A stretch of DNA of 64,000 nucleotides from Candidatus Brocadia sp. (lineage in GTDB: Bacteria > Planctomycetota > Brocadiia > Brocadiales > Brocadiaceae): contig WYAU01000040.1 of assembly GCA_011525665.1 (NCBI GenBank), positions 1-64,000 of the forward strand, written 5' to 3'. A program made the translations under genes and the position numbers. The notes under the pieces were generated by a model, which worked only from the letters and a program-made list of their open reading frames with translations, had not been told where the DNA came from and made no database searches. Below are positions 36,041 to 45,231 of the stretch, in pieces; position 1 is the first letter of the stretch, and every line of letters starts with the position of its first letter.

Positions 36041-37193
36041 ACATATCAGGCGATAGATTTCCAGTGTCTGCTAATTTTCTGTATATTTCCAACGTTTTCC
36101 GGGCGGTATTCTCCCATGAAAAATCTTTAATCCGTTCTAAAGATTTTATGATTAAGCTGTTTCTCAACTCCTCGTCCAGCAGCACCTTGTTTATTGCGTC
36201 CCGGAGAGCAGTAACATCGTGCGGATTAACAAGTACGGCTGCATCCCCTGCAACCTCTGATATTACGGGAATATCAGATGCAATGACCGGTATTCCATGC
36301 CCCATTGCCTCCAGGACAGGCAAGCCGAATCCTTCGATAAGTGATGGAAAAACAAATACCCGTGCTTTTTTATAAATGTATTTTAAATCATCATCCTGGA
36401 CGTATCCCAGAAAAAAAACCTTTTCCTCTAATTTGCAATCATGAATAGCTACCTTTACATCTTCATATGCATTTCCCTTGTTACCGGCAATCACAATGGC
36501 ATAATTCCTTTGTAAGGAATTGTCAAGGAGGGAAAACGCCCTTATAATAGATTCAACCTGCTTTGTTTTTTCGATAACACCTACATATAATAGATAATGC
36601 CTGGGCAGGTGATACTTTTCGAAAATATATTCACCATCGTTGGTATCAACGGATAAATTCCCGGAGATACCTTCCAGGGTTACATCGATAGATTCAGGCG
36701 AAAAATCTAATAGATCTAGAATTGCCTTTCTCGTGGTATCTGATACGGTTATTATGAAATTGGCTTTCTTTATACACAGGAGAACGAAAAGACGTTTTGC
36801 ATAACTTTTAAGTGTTCCATATTTTGCTGGTTGAATGAACTCCGCAAGATCGTGGATGGTTACTACAATAGGACAGTGTCGTTTCAGAATTGGTATGGGA
36901 TTGGTATAATGAAGCACATGGAGTTTATACTTTTTTACCACTTTGGGGAATATCAGCGCCTGCCAGAATGCTTTTAACAGGATTCCTTTTGGCGGAGACA
37001 TTTGTATAAACTGAAAGTTGGATGCCGTGAGTGGCTTTACGAATCTTTGCCAGTGTGCATAGAAGATAAAATACTGATTCGTCTTATCCATTGTAGCGAG
37101 TTGATAGAGTATCTCTGTGGTATACCTGTCAGTACCTCTTAAGGTTTCGTTAGAGGTGATCATATTGATACCAATATTCAGTCTATTCTTCAA
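36027..37193 (-). CDS. Family 4 glycosyltransferase
   Basis: About 388 residues, GT-B fold. The N-terminal domain begins NIGINMITSNETLRGTDRY. The C-terminal donor-binding domain has VFVFPSLIEGFGLPVLEAMG and GIPVIASD, with the E-x7-E motif of retaining GT4 enzymes (E in LIEGFG and LEAMG). TTG 37193 has AGGA at good spacing. An upstream TTG (37208) lacks one. The last residues (PDMSGTQ) lie at the recombination junction with the duplicated fragment, so the native C-terminus may have been altered. Confidence 0.88.
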   Translation of the reverse strand: MKNRLNIGINMITSNETLRGTDRYTTEILYQLATMDKTNQYFIFYAHWQRFVKPLTASNFQFIQMSPPKGILLKAFWQALIFPKVVKKYKLHVLHYTNPIPILKRHCPIVVTIHDLAEFIQPAKYGTLKSYAKRLFVLLCIKKANFIITVSDTTRKAILDLLDFSPESIDVTLEGISGNLSVDTNDGEYIFEKYHLPRHYLLYVGVIEKTKQVESIIRAFSLLDNSLQRNYAIVIAGNKGNAYEDVKVAIHDCKLEEKVFFLGYVQDDDLKYIYKKARVFVFPSLIEGFGLPVLEAMGHGIPVIASDIPVISEVAGDAAVLVNPHDVTALRDAINKVLLDEELRNSLIIKSLERIKDFSWENTARKTLEIYRKLADTGNLSPDMSGTQ

Positions 37194-37217
37194 TGTTGAT
37201 CCTGCCAATCATCGTAA

Positions 37218-38399
37218 TCAGGATATTCCTTCATGAAAATTGTCTGACAATACCTTCTTTACTGCATTGAATACTTCGTCTACAGTAATTTCGTTCAAAC
37301 ACCGAAAATCCTTACAGTCCGGCCTATAGTCATATTGATGTACATAGCAGGGTGAACACGCCAGATTTTTTCTTATCACAACGCACCTTTCCTGATGACC
37401 AATAACCTGCTCCGGCGATGTCGAACCAAAGATAGCCACGGAGGGTATTTTTAAGGCCAGCGCGATATGCAGCGGCCCTGAGTCATTGCCCAAAAACAGG
37501 CTGGAACATTTTATGATTGCTGCCGTCTGCGCAAGGGTGGCCATGCCCATTACACTGATGATATGGGGGCTCTCGACTTCCCTGAGGATTCTTTTGCCTG
37601 TTTCACTATCACCCCTGTTTCCGATTATGATTACTTTTCGTTGCTGCTCTTTTATCAGTCTCTGAATAAGAGATATATATTTTTCACGTGGCCAACACCG
37701 GTATCCGGCATTCCACGATGCCCCCGGGTGGATGGTTATTACAGGGGAAGGGATTTCACGGGTAAGTTGTTTTACTAGAAATTTCGCTTCCAAGATATCC
37801 TTTTCAGGCACGCTGAGGTCTATTTCTTCCTTTGTTACCTGTAATCCTGCATTCCGTAAAATGTCCAGGTTTTGCTTTACTATCGGGACGTTTTCTTTGA
37901 GTTCGATCTTTATGGTATTTAAAAAACCTGCCCTGCCTTTCTGAAAACCGAAACGGTGAGGTATGCCGGTGAGAAAGTTCATCAGGACTTCTTCTCTCAT
38001 GCCTTCCCCCCTGTCCGGAGCATAGATAAGGTCGAAATGTTTTTCCCTTAACGAAAGGATAAGCGGGAATTTTCTGAAAAACCCCTTGTGCCTGTCTTTA
38101 AGGTCGTAATCAATAACTTCAGATACGAGATCTTTTTTAGAAAACAGGGATAAAATCTCTTTTGCCTCCGGAGATGCCAGAACAGAAATAGAGGCGGCGG
38201 GGAAATTATCTTTCAGGCATTCTATGGCCGGGAATACCCTTATAAGGTCTCCTATGCCACCGCCTTCGGCAACAAGTATCTTTCTTATCTGTGAATGAGC
38301 TATGGACTTATTGTTACTGCCGAGGCAAGGTGCAAATTTTTCTAAAAGAGAAAAAAAAATGTTTTTTATGCTTGCCTTTAGACTTAAAACACTGCTCAT
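37218..38399 (-). CDS. Family 9 glycosyltransferase (heptosyltransferase-like)
   Basis: 393 residues. It has ILVAEGGGIGDLIRVFPAIE near the N-terminus and FLGNDSGPLHIALALKIPSV in the C-terminal domain, the ADP-heptose-binding signature of WaaF/WaaC relatives. A cysteine-rich stretch near the end (LACSPCYVHQYDYRPDCKDF) is also found in many anammox and Nitrospirae GT9 proteins. It probably adds a heptose or similar sugar to a lipid-linked core. It lies 24 nt upstream of the GT4 gene. Confidence 0.9.
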   Translation of the reverse strand: MSSVLSLKASIKNIFFSLLEKFAPCLGSNNKSIAHSQIRKILVAEGGGIGDLIRVFPAIECLKDNFPAASISVLASPEAKEILSLFSKKDLVSEVIDYDLKDRHKGFFRKFPLILSLREKHFDLIYAPDRGEGMREEVLMNFLTGIPHRFGFQKGRAGFLNTIKIELKENVPIVKQNLDILRNAGLQVTKEEIDLSVPEKDILEAKFLVKQLTREIPSPVITIHPGASWNAGYRCWPREKYISLIQRLIKEQQRKVIIIGNRGDSETGKRILREVESPHIISVMGMATLAQTAAIIKCSSLFLGNDSGPLHIALALKIPSVAIFGSTSPEQVIGHQERCVVIRKNLACSPCYVHQYDYRPDCKDFRCLNEITVDEVFNAVKKVLSDNFHEGIS

Positions 38400-38447
38400 G
38401 TTCTCTCTAGTATTTCTTCTGAAAAATCTCTTTTATTGATAAGTTTT

Positions 38448-38492
38448 TTACAACCCCCTTCACCCCCTTTTTTAAGGGGGATTTAGGTATGG
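38448..38492. repeat. Palindromic dispersed repeat (aagggggttgt family)
   Basis: Contains CCCCCTT-loop-AAGGGGG and ACAACCCCCTTCA. The minus strand is nearly the same as 49058-49105 on the plus strand, and related copies lie at 39710-39756 and 39768-39803. It separates two glycosyltransferase genes and could act as a processing or termination hairpin. Confidence 0.65.
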
Positions 38493-38502
38493 CTATGCAG
38501 TG

Positions 38503-39705
38503 TTAAAGCTGCCTTTTGTTAGGTTGTTTTTGAAGGGCGTTGATAATAATCTCAGATGCCTTTTCCAGCCTGCCTTCCCATGTCCATCCCTGCGATGCCT
38601 GAATATATTTTTGCACCAATTCTTCTTTTTTACCCTCCTCCAGAGCGGCTTCAATATTCCGGATAAATTCTCCGGAAGTACGGGATAGATGGATTATTTC
38701 CTGATAATCTTCCAGTTCAGGGATCCATGAGGAAACTACGGGTTTACCGGAAGCAAGATACTCAAATGCCTTGGTCGGCTGGCATGCCCTTAAAAAATCC
38801 TCTCCCTGGTAAGGAATCAGACATACATCAAAACCTTTGATATAAGACGGCAAGAGATTTTGCGGTTTGGCTCCCGCAAATACAACATTTTTTTGCTGTA
38901 TAATGTAAGTGGGAGGGTTCTCGACGCATGGACCAACAAAGAAAAAATTCCACTGAGGCTTTGCGACTGCGGCCTCCCGTATCCATTCCCAATTCATCTT
39001 GGAGTTGACCATACCGCCGACAAAGCCGATAACCGGTCTGGAAATACCTTCCAGCTCTGGTGCAACCTTACAGGCCGCAGATCGGGACTGTTGAAAGAGT
39101 TCGCTATCAACACCGGAAGGAAGATAGTGGGTATTGGGGTTTTGTTCCTTCCGGATTCGATAAAGATATTTCGATGTAGTAAAGACGACGTCTGCCCTTT
39201 TCGCCAGCTTTTCCTCCATATCAGACAACCGGTTTCTCTTGTTGAAATGATAACAAAAGAAAAATCCCACGTCGTCATTGCAATCATAACAAACCAGTTT
39301 TTCGTCAAACTCTCCCCCGGGATTGATGGCATAGGGATGATAGATCCATACTGTTGGGTTTGTAAAACCCAGACGTTTGGCTGTTTTTGCAATTGCAGAT
39401 GCCATGAAAGACTGGTTTAAGGCATCCACCTTTTTAATGTGTCCGTACTGCAATAATAGTGGTGGTGGATAATAAACATACATGTTGTTGTTTATCTGGC
39501 GCACCCCGCGCAACCACAGAAATGTTTTTTTCAGGCGGTCTTTCCACAGTGAAGGGCGGATGATCAGGTTGCTATATGCCACGGGGGGGTCTACAAACAA
39601 GACCCTGTTGTGCCTTGACAGCCGGGTCATCATCTGGTGCATCACGAGGGGGATCGAATCCCACACCAGCCACGAGATGCAGATAATGTTTTCATTTTTT
39701 AGCAT
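38503..39705 (-). CDS. Glycosyltransferase (GT4/GT1-like)
   Basis: 400 residues. The N-terminus (NIICISWLVWDSIPLVMHQM) and the motif CYDCNDDVGFF followed by RADVVFTTSKYLY are like TuaH-type transferases with teichuronic acid-like roles. The C-terminal domain has GFVGGMVNSKMNWEW and EYLASGKPVVSSWIPELE. It acts in the cytoplasm on a nucleotide sugar; the acceptor is unknown. Its ribosome binding site (AAGGGGGA, 8 nt before ATG) is supplied by a copy of the palindromic repeat. Confidence 0.82.
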   Translation of the reverse strand: MLKNENIICISWLVWDSIPLVMHQMMTRLSRHNRVLFVDPPVAYSNLIIRPSLWKDRLKKTFLWLRGVRQINNNMYVYYPPPLLLQYGHIKKVDALNQSFMASAIAKTAKRLGFTNPTVWIYHPYAINPGGEFDEKLVCYDCNDDVGFFFCYHFNKRNRLSDMEEKLAKRADVVFTTSKYLYRIRKEQNPNTHYLPSGVDSELFQQSRSAACKVAPELEGISRPVIGFVGGMVNSKMNWEWIREAAVAKPQWNFFFVGPCVENPPTYIIQQKNVVFAGAKPQNLLPSYIKGFDVCLIPYQGEDFLRACQPTKAFEYLASGKPVVSSWIPELEDYQEIIHLSRTSGEFIRNIEAALEEGKKEELVQKYIQASQGWTWEGRLEKASEIIINALQKQPNKRQL

Positions 39706-39709
39706 AGAA

Positions 39710-39803
39710 AATCCCCCTTAGAATAAACTAGGGGGTTAGGGGGGGGTTGTATAATAGCCCGGAAAAAGCACAACCCCCTGAATCCCCCTTTATTAGGGGA
39801 CTT
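39710..39803. repeat. Two inverted copies of the aagggggttgt repeat
   Basis: AATCCCCCTTA...AACTAGGGGG...GGGGGTTGT (39710-39756) and the inverted partner ACAACCCCCTGAATCCCCC (39769-39788, extending to 39803). Together they form a composite inverted element between the UGM-like gene and the glycosyltransferase at 38503-39705. The first copy provides that gene's ribosome binding site. Confidence 0.65.
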
Positions 39804-39866
39804 GAACGAAATAACTTGAATCAACTCCAGCCTTTTTATAGAGTTTGTAATATCATTTAATGATTA

Positions 39867-41210
39867 TCAGATTTTATACACGGTCTCTTCTTTGTCCAGC
39901 AGTATTTTATCTACAACCTCCATTCCCTGCATCACCGAATGGTCCATATTGCCGACCTCGTATTTCCATCCCCCAAACCGTCCCCGGGAATAGATGTTCT
40001 GTCCTGCTAGAAAGGATTGAATATTCCTTATCGCATCATCTCTTCCTATGAAAGGAACAGGAAAAGAGTGCGGTATGTCCATGAGAAATGTTGAAACTAT
40101 CAGGGACCTTTCTTCCTCCTTTAAGAGTTTTGAATTGACCAATCCCTGAATCGTTTCTTCCACTATGGTGTCCCTTGACACGGTTTTAAACCTTGAGTAA
40201 GAGGTCTCTGCCAGAAAAGAAAAAAACTGTCCCCCGGGTGTCATGTTTGGGGAATAGTTGGAAAGATAGGTAACCCTGTAAAAAGGCGAATCATTTTCGG
40301 GAAAATACATCCAGTTTTTATTGCTGGGACAGGGTTTCCCGATGCCAATGCCTACCATGTATCCGCTGCTCCAGAGGAATTCCTCCGCAGACCTTCCGAG
40401 CCAGCCGGGTTTGTCCTCTATTTTATCTATAAGCTCATGGAGGGGGATTGTGGAGATTAATACGTCATACGAAGCCTTTTCTCCGTCTTCAAAGACCATC
40501 TCCTTTCTGTCAGGGGCGATTCTTACGGCATTTTTATTTAAGTATAGGCGACCATGAGTATAAGGCAAAAACCTATTAAACAAACCACCTGTACCGCCAG
40601 ACAAGGGATATCGGAAGGTATTGTTAGGCCCCCATTCGCTGTCATCTTTCTGAGAGATGATATTTTTGAGAATCCGCCTGATATCGATAACGTTCACCCG
40701 TTCGGCTATCCAGTTGTAATCCATCCTGTTTAAAGGGCACGCCCATACCTTGTTATTGTAAGGAATCATAAAATACCGGGCAATTCCTTCTCCGAAGAAA
40801 TGGTAAATCCATTCCTCGAAGTTTTTGTAACAGCCTTTTTTCTGAAAATTCTCAAAAAGTCCCCAAACGCACTCAAACACAAGTTCCTTGTCCGGGTGCA
40901 TGTGAAAATTGCTTTGAAAAGGATACTGAATAAAATTGTTCTTAAGCCATATCCAGCTCTCTCTTTTAAAGGTAAGGACTTCATTATGGAGTAAATTGTC
41001 TACGAGCCGGTTAAATCGGTCATTGTTTGAGAATATGATATGCCCCCCGATGTCCCAGGTAAACCCCTGTTTATCTCTAAAACTGGCAGAGAGACCACCG
41101 ACATAATTATTTTTTTCGTAGATACTCCAGTTATTATACCCCATTTCGTGCAGTCTGTAAGCAGAGCCAAGACCGGTGGGTCCTGCTCCTAAAATGACAA
41201 TTTTTTTCAT
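39867..41210 (-). CDS. FAD-dependent UDP-galactopyranose-mutase-like protein
   Basis: 447 residues. N-terminal Rossmann GAGPTGLGSAYRL binds FAD. WDIGGHIIFSNNDRF and FIQYPFQSNF are near-identical in layout to the eukaryotic-type mutases (GGHVIFSH, VPYPFQNN), more than to the shorter bacterial Glf. It probably converts UDP-galactopyranose to UDP-galactofuranose (or an analogue) for the glycan. A protoporphyrinogen-oxidase-like oxidoreductase of unknown substrate is the alternative. It starts 3 nt after the end of the GT4 gene and is co-transcribed with it. Confidence 0.7.
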   Translation of the reverse strand: MKKIVILGAGPTGLGSAYRLHEMGYNNWSIYEKNNYVGGLSASFRDKQGFTWDIGGHIIFSNNDRFNRLVDNLLHNEVLTFKRESWIWLKNNFIQYPFQSNFHMHPDKELVFECVWGLFENFQKKGCYKNFEEWIYHFFGEGIARYFMIPYNNKVWACPLNRMDYNWIAERVNVIDIRRILKNIISQKDDSEWGPNNTFRYPLSGGTGGLFNRFLPYTHGRLYLNKNAVRIAPDRKEMVFEDGEKASYDVLISTIPLHELIDKIEDKPGWLGRSAEEFLWSSGYMVGIGIGKPCPSNKNWMYFPENDSPFYRVTYLSNYSPNMTPGGQFFSFLAETSYSRFKTVSRDTIVEETIQGLVNSKLLKEEERSLIVSTFLMDIPHSFPVPFIGRDDAIRNIQSFLAGQNIYSRGRFGGWKYEVGNMDHSVMQGMEVVDKILLDKEETVYKI

Positions 41211-41213
41211 ATC

Positions 41214-42524
41214 CTAATCCAGGTTTTTTTCAGCAGATTTACGGTAAATATCTTCCATTTTTTGTGTAATGATGTCCCATGTATAATTATCGAGCATCCT
41301 CTTTTTTCCCCATCGTCCCATACGGGTGCAGAGTTCCTGATCCTGAAGCAGAAGTAATACCTTTTCCGCTATCTCATCAGGGTCAGGATTTACCAGAAAT
41401 CCGCCCTCTCCGTTGTTGGTAAGCTCTATTAATGGAGGTATCCTGGCCCCGATAATCGGTTTTTCAAACATCCATGCCTCAAGAAACGTTCCCCCCAGGC
41501 TCTCCTCCATTGACGGCATGCAGAAGACGTCACAGGCCTTTAATAAGGCGGCCTTTTCGCTTTCTGACACAAAACCCATGACTTTGATCCTCCGGTCGTT
41601 ATACCGGTTGAATATCTCTTCTGAGTTACCCTCTTTTGGCCCGGCAAAGAAGAAATACGTGTCAGGCAGTTTCTTCCACACGATGCGGGCAGCCATTAAA
41701 AGCTCTTCTATTCCTTTATATTCCACGTTGCGTCCAAGAAATAGTACCATCTTTTTATTTTTAAGATCATACTTTTGCCGGAAGTCTGATGTAGAATCAT
41801 CGGCGACTAATGGCCCGACACCGACTTTATGTATTTTTTCGGCGGACATACCATGCCGGATAAAAAAATTCTTCTCAAAATCGGTCATGGCTATAAGGGC
41901 ATCTGCCCCGGAAGATAGTTTGTACCAGAAATAATCTGTCCAGCCCCTCGGGCTGAGATGAAGTTGCGGGTTATACAGAAAGGGCTTCTTGCTGAGTCTG
42001 CTTTCCCTCATCTCCTCGTGCCAGCCTTTATGATACAGGTGAAGAACCGGCGTATAAATAAAAGGTATTCCTCGCCTTCGCGCAGCCTTGAATGCCGCGT
42101 AACCAAAATAGGAGACGCCTCCGTGAATGCAGTGTAAAATATCAGAACCCGTTATCAGCCTGATTAATTTCTTCATATAAAAATTTGACAGCATTTCCAT
42201 CGCCAACCCGACGACCTTGCCAGGCAGCTTTGGGCTTTGGACCCTTACGAAAGGGTAATACATGAATTTTTCTATTAATGATAGTGGCAATCTGGTAACC
42301 TGTGCCCGATTGTCATAGTATTTTCCCGGGGTTGCAGGGGCGTTCCGTATACATGCCACCCAGAGTTCGTGAGAAAGCTTATCCTTCTGGTTATCAATTA
42401 AGGTTATAACCTGTATATCATGCCTTTCTGATAGTCTCTTAACAAGTTCATGGGTATGCAGTTCACACCCGCCTACCGCTGGCCAGTATACGGGTAACAC
42501 ATACGTAATTTTTAAAGGGGCCAT
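41214..42524 (-). CDS. Family 4 glycosyltransferase
   Basis: 436 residues, GT-B fold. The N-terminal YVLPVYWPAVGGCELHTHEL glycine-rich acceptor loop and the C-terminal CMPSMEESLGGTFLEAWM plus KPIIGARIPPLIEL motif mark a retaining GT4 transferase. In the centre FLGRNVEYKGIEELL is the donor-loop region. It is separated from the upstream GT4 gene by 400 bp of palindromic repeats, so it may start a new transcription unit, although no clear promoter was found. Confidence 0.88.
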   Translation of the reverse strand: MAPLKITYVLPVYWPAVGGCELHTHELVKRLSERHDIQVITLIDNQKDKLSHELWVACIRNAPATPGKYYDNRAQVTRLPLSLIEKFMYYPFVRVQSPKLPGKVVGLAMEMLSNFYMKKLIRLITGSDILHCIHGGVSYFGYAAFKAARRRGIPFIYTPVLHLYHKGWHEEMRESRLSKKPFLYNPQLHLSPRGWTDYFWYKLSSGADALIAMTDFEKNFFIRHGMSAEKIHKVGVGPLVADDSTSDFRQKYDLKNKKMVLFLGRNVEYKGIEELLMAARIVWKKLPDTYFFFAGPKEGNSEEIFNRYNDRRIKVMGFVSESEKAALLKACDVFCMPSMEESLGGTFLEAWMFEKPIIGARIPPLIELTNNGEGGFLVNPDPDEIAEKVLLLLQDQELCTRMGRWGKKRMLDNYTWDIITQKMEDIYRKSAEKNLD

Positions 42525-42922
42525 AGTGCTCAGAAAATTTCAGTATTCAAAGCTGGTCCGGTTCGATCTTGCAGTGAACCATTGAATAAGTTGCTGCCAA
42601 AAGCAGCCTGATTTAATGTTCAGGAGTTTCAATTTTGTAGGGTGCGTCCTACGCACCATCCATACGTTGGAATGTTTTGGTGCGTAGGACGCATCCTACA
42701 CAAGCTGTCTTCGTGGGACAGGCATCCTTGCCTGTCATCATCGCAAAGAGAAATCTTACAATGTCAAAATTCCACATATTCGTTCGGAATAACAAGAAAG
42801 TCGTTGGGTTTTTGTCTTTTAAAACCCAACCTAATTAAAATATATACATTTGGTGTGGTGTCAGGAGTTAACTCCTGACACCACAAAAAGCGCGAAATTT
42901 GCGAGTCAGCCCTGTCAGGGTT
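42525..42922. repeat. Repeat cluster: three different palindromes
   Basis: No gene. It contains an imperfect 65-bp hairpin (42636-42700: TGTAGGGTGCGTCCTACGCA with its complement, one mismatch), a perfect 30-bp palindrome (42855-42884: GTGGTGTCAGGAGTT and its complement) and the beginning of a 33-bp palindrome (42908-42940) that overlaps the end of the next gene. A gacaggcatccttgcctgtc element (42717-42738) is a fourth small inverted repeat. Confidence 0.75.
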
Positions 42923-42940
42923 TTAAACCCTGACAGGGCT
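42908..42940. repeat. Perfect palindrome carrying the stop of a GT4 gene
   Basis: AGCCCTGTCAGGGTTT (42908-42923) and its complement (42925-42940) around a single T. The stop codon of the GT4 gene (42925-42923) sits at its centre, and its last residues SPVRV are encoded by one arm. A half copy (CGAAATTTGTGAGTTAACCC then TGTCAGGG) is at 48914-48942. Confidence 0.75.
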
Positions 42941-44143
42941 CGTTTTGCTCTTGATTGCTTCTTCATAAACCGTGAGAAGCCTTTCCATGTGTGGCTCTTT
43001 CCTGTAGCGCTCGTTTACCCTTTTTTGCCCTTCAATGCCCATCTTCTTTGCCAGGAAGGGGTCTGCCAGCAATTGAGAAACCCTATCGGCCAATTCTCTC
43101 ACATCGCCCCTTCTTACCAGAAAGCCCGTTTCATTATGGACAAGCCACTCCCTTATCCCCCCCGAATCAAAGGCAACCACGGGTTTCCCAAAAGACATGG
43201 CCTCAATTCCTACCAGGCCAAATGATTCGGGAACCATTGACGGTATAACAACCATCGCGCAGGATGCATAGTGTTTATTCAATTCCTCTTTTGATAAGTT
43301 GCCGTAGAAATGAATCCGGTCATTCAGCCCCAGTTTATGAACAAGGGTCGTTGCCTCTTTCTGCAAGTTACCTTCTCCAATAATCTCTGCCATCCAATCC
43401 CGTTCTTTTAAAAGGCTAAGACTTTCTATGAATTGCAGAATGCCTTTAATATGATCAAGTTTTCCAACAAAGAGGATATTTTTGCTCCTGCACTCCTTTG
43501 TCTCTTTCTCTCGAATTGGGACTTTTTCGATAGAGTGAGGTATTACTGCAATGTTGTTCTTTGAAAAACCGTTCCTGACCAGTTGTTCTTTCACGTAAGA
43601 ACTGGGAACTATTATCCTGTCGATACTTTTTGAAATCTTTAGTTCATAAATCATCAGGAAGAATGTATAGAGATTCCCAAAAAAACTTCTCTTCTCAGGA
43701 TAAAAGGGGTAACAACTGTTTTTAAAACACGTCAACCCCATCGGGTTATTACAGATTTCACCGGAGTCCGGTATCACCTTCCACCGGAGTCCGGGGCAAA
43801 AAAGGCGGACGTCATGTACCGTTTTAACAACGGGTTTTGCCCTCAGGAGATATTTCAAGATCAACGGACTGAGAAAAAATTGGGTATTATGCAAATGTAC
43901 AATATCAGGATTTTCTTTTTCGAGTATTTCTTTAAATAAACCCTTTATCTTCAGACTACTTCTTAACCCGTAAGAACCTTTTACAAAATATTCCTTTCTT
44001 CCCGGGACGCGTATTGCCTCTTTCTCAGAAGAAATGATGATGATTTCATGGCCTATTTCCTCAAGGGCTTTACAAATACCTAACAGATATTTTTCTGTTC
44101 CACCAAAATCACCATAGTACTCATTGATATGAACGATCTTCAC
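42923..44143 (-). CDS. Family 4 glycosyltransferase
   Basis: 406 residues. It shows NEYYGDFGGTEKYLLGICK, HLHNTQF, then NILFVGKLDHIKGILQFIE, PSMVPESFGLVGIEAMSFG and KPVVAFDSGGIREW. GTG is the start. The C-terminal tail KTSPVRV is encoded by a palindromic repeat, so the native end has been replaced or extended. It follows the GNAT gene after 23 bp, so the two are probably co-transcribed. Confidence 0.88.
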   Translation of the reverse strand: MKIVHINEYYGDFGGTEKYLLGICKALEEIGHEIIIISSEKEAIRVPGRKEYFVKGSYGLRSSLKIKGLFKEILEKENPDIVHLHNTQFFLSPLILKYLLRAKPVVKTVHDVRLFCPGLRWKVIPDSGEICNNPMGLTCFKNSCYPFYPEKRSFFGNLYTFFLMIYELKISKSIDRIIVPSSYVKEQLVRNGFSKNNIAVIPHSIEKVPIREKETKECRSKNILFVGKLDHIKGILQFIESLSLLKERDWMAEIIGEGNLQKEATTLVHKLGLNDRIHFYGNLSKEELNKHYASCAMVVIPSMVPESFGLVGIEAMSFGKPVVAFDSGGIREWLVHNETGFLVRRGDVRELADRVSQLLADPFLAKKMGIEGQKRVNERYRKEPHMERLLTVYEEAIKSKTSPVRV

Positions 44144-44166
44144 CTTTCAACCGCTTCCTGCTAAAA

Positions 44167-45231
44167 TTAAAACCCATCCGTATCCCCATAGGTAAGATGC
44201 CAGTTTTTTTGATTCAGGAGATACTCCGTGTCAACCTCTTGTGTCAGCGGTGTGACGACTACCGGGATCGGCTTGATCTCCTTGTGTTCCCTGAAACCCA
44301 TCCTTTTAAGCTGTGCACACAAGGGGTCCTGCCTCAAAAAACCGCACAAGCTATAATCAACGTCCTCTTCAAGAAAAAATCTCAGACAACCTGCCACGAG
44401 AGAGGCTATTTTGTCATTACGGGAGAAGATGTCCATGATATAGCCTACCCTCGCATCACCGGAATTTTCTATCTTTGTAACCGCATATCCCGTGAGTTCT
44501 GCATTCTTTTCACCTATGAATATGCGGTATTGTTTGCTTTTGTATCTCCAGTTCAGGTATGACATGTTTCTCACCGTCATAATTTTGTATCTATCCTTGA
44601 TACTGTTCCAGAACCTGTTTACCCTCTCGTCGAATGCAGTAACAGCCCTTACCACAGTGCATGTATCGAACCCTCTTATGAAAATCTCAAACCGGTAAAA
44701 TACTCTACTGATATGGTGAAACAGATGTATTATCCAGCCGGGACACCATCTAAATCTCCTTTTCAATGAGATTCTGAGACCTTGTCTCTTAAACAATTGA
44801 ACCATCTCTCCCAGGTCTTTGTACCCGAGAAATCTTTTCCCGACCATATATGCCGCTTCATTGGGAAAACCAAAGCCAAACAGGGCGATTCCATTATTGT
44901 GCTTCACGTGCAAGTCGTAGAGTTTGCCAATGAGTTTCATACCGGCCTTTGCCGAAGGGTCTATTATGGTATCTACCGGTTGTCCTGTCTTAACCACGCT
45001 GTTGCCATATTTCATTTCCGTTGCGAGGCTGGTGTAATGTCCAATCATCCTGCCGTCTCTCTCAGCTACAACAATCCAATCTGCAGGGTCTTTGCTCGCG
45101 GGATTCTCCCTGAACTTCCAGTTCCATTCCTCAACGGTCCTTGACTTATAAAAAATCCTGTTAAAGAGTTTATTAATGACTTCTTCGTCCCCGCACTGAT
45201 AAGGTCTGATCGTTATGGGTGTATCCGCCAT
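44167..45231 (-). CDS. GNAT-type acyltransferase
   Basis: 354 residues. It begins ITIRPYQCGDEEVINKLFNRIF, typical of N-acetyltransferases, with VVAERDGRMIGHYTS, and a second GNAT half (MSYLNWRY, IFIGEKNAELTGYAVTKIE) in the C-terminal portion. It resembles the large GNAT proteins found in polysaccharide loci that N-acylate amino sugars. It overlaps the PIG-L deacetylase gene by 19 bp. A deacetylase immediately upstream suggests that free amino groups created there are re-acylated here; this is inference. Confidence 0.75.
   Translation of the reverse strand: MADTPITIRPYQCGDEEVINKLFNRIFYKSRTVEEWNWKFRENPASKDPADWIVVAERDGRMIGHYTSLATEMKYGNSVVKTGQPVDTIIDPSAKAGMKLIGKLYDLHVKHNNGIALFGFGFPNEAAYMVGKRFLGYKDLGEMVQLFKRQGLRISLKRRFRWCPGWIIHLFHHISRVFYRFEIFIRGFDTCTVVRAVTAFDERVNRFWNSIKDRYKIMTVRNMSYLNWRYKSKQYRIFIGEKNAELTGYAVTKIENSGDARVGYIMDIFSRNDKIASLVAGCLRFFLEEDVDYSLCGFLRQDPLCAQLKRMGFREHKEIKPIPVVVTPLTQEVDTEYLLNQKNWHLTYGDTDGF

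Noticed and set aside
42642-42878. 78-residue plus-strand frame
   Set aside because: It lies entirely in palindromic repeats (42636-42700 and 42855-42884).
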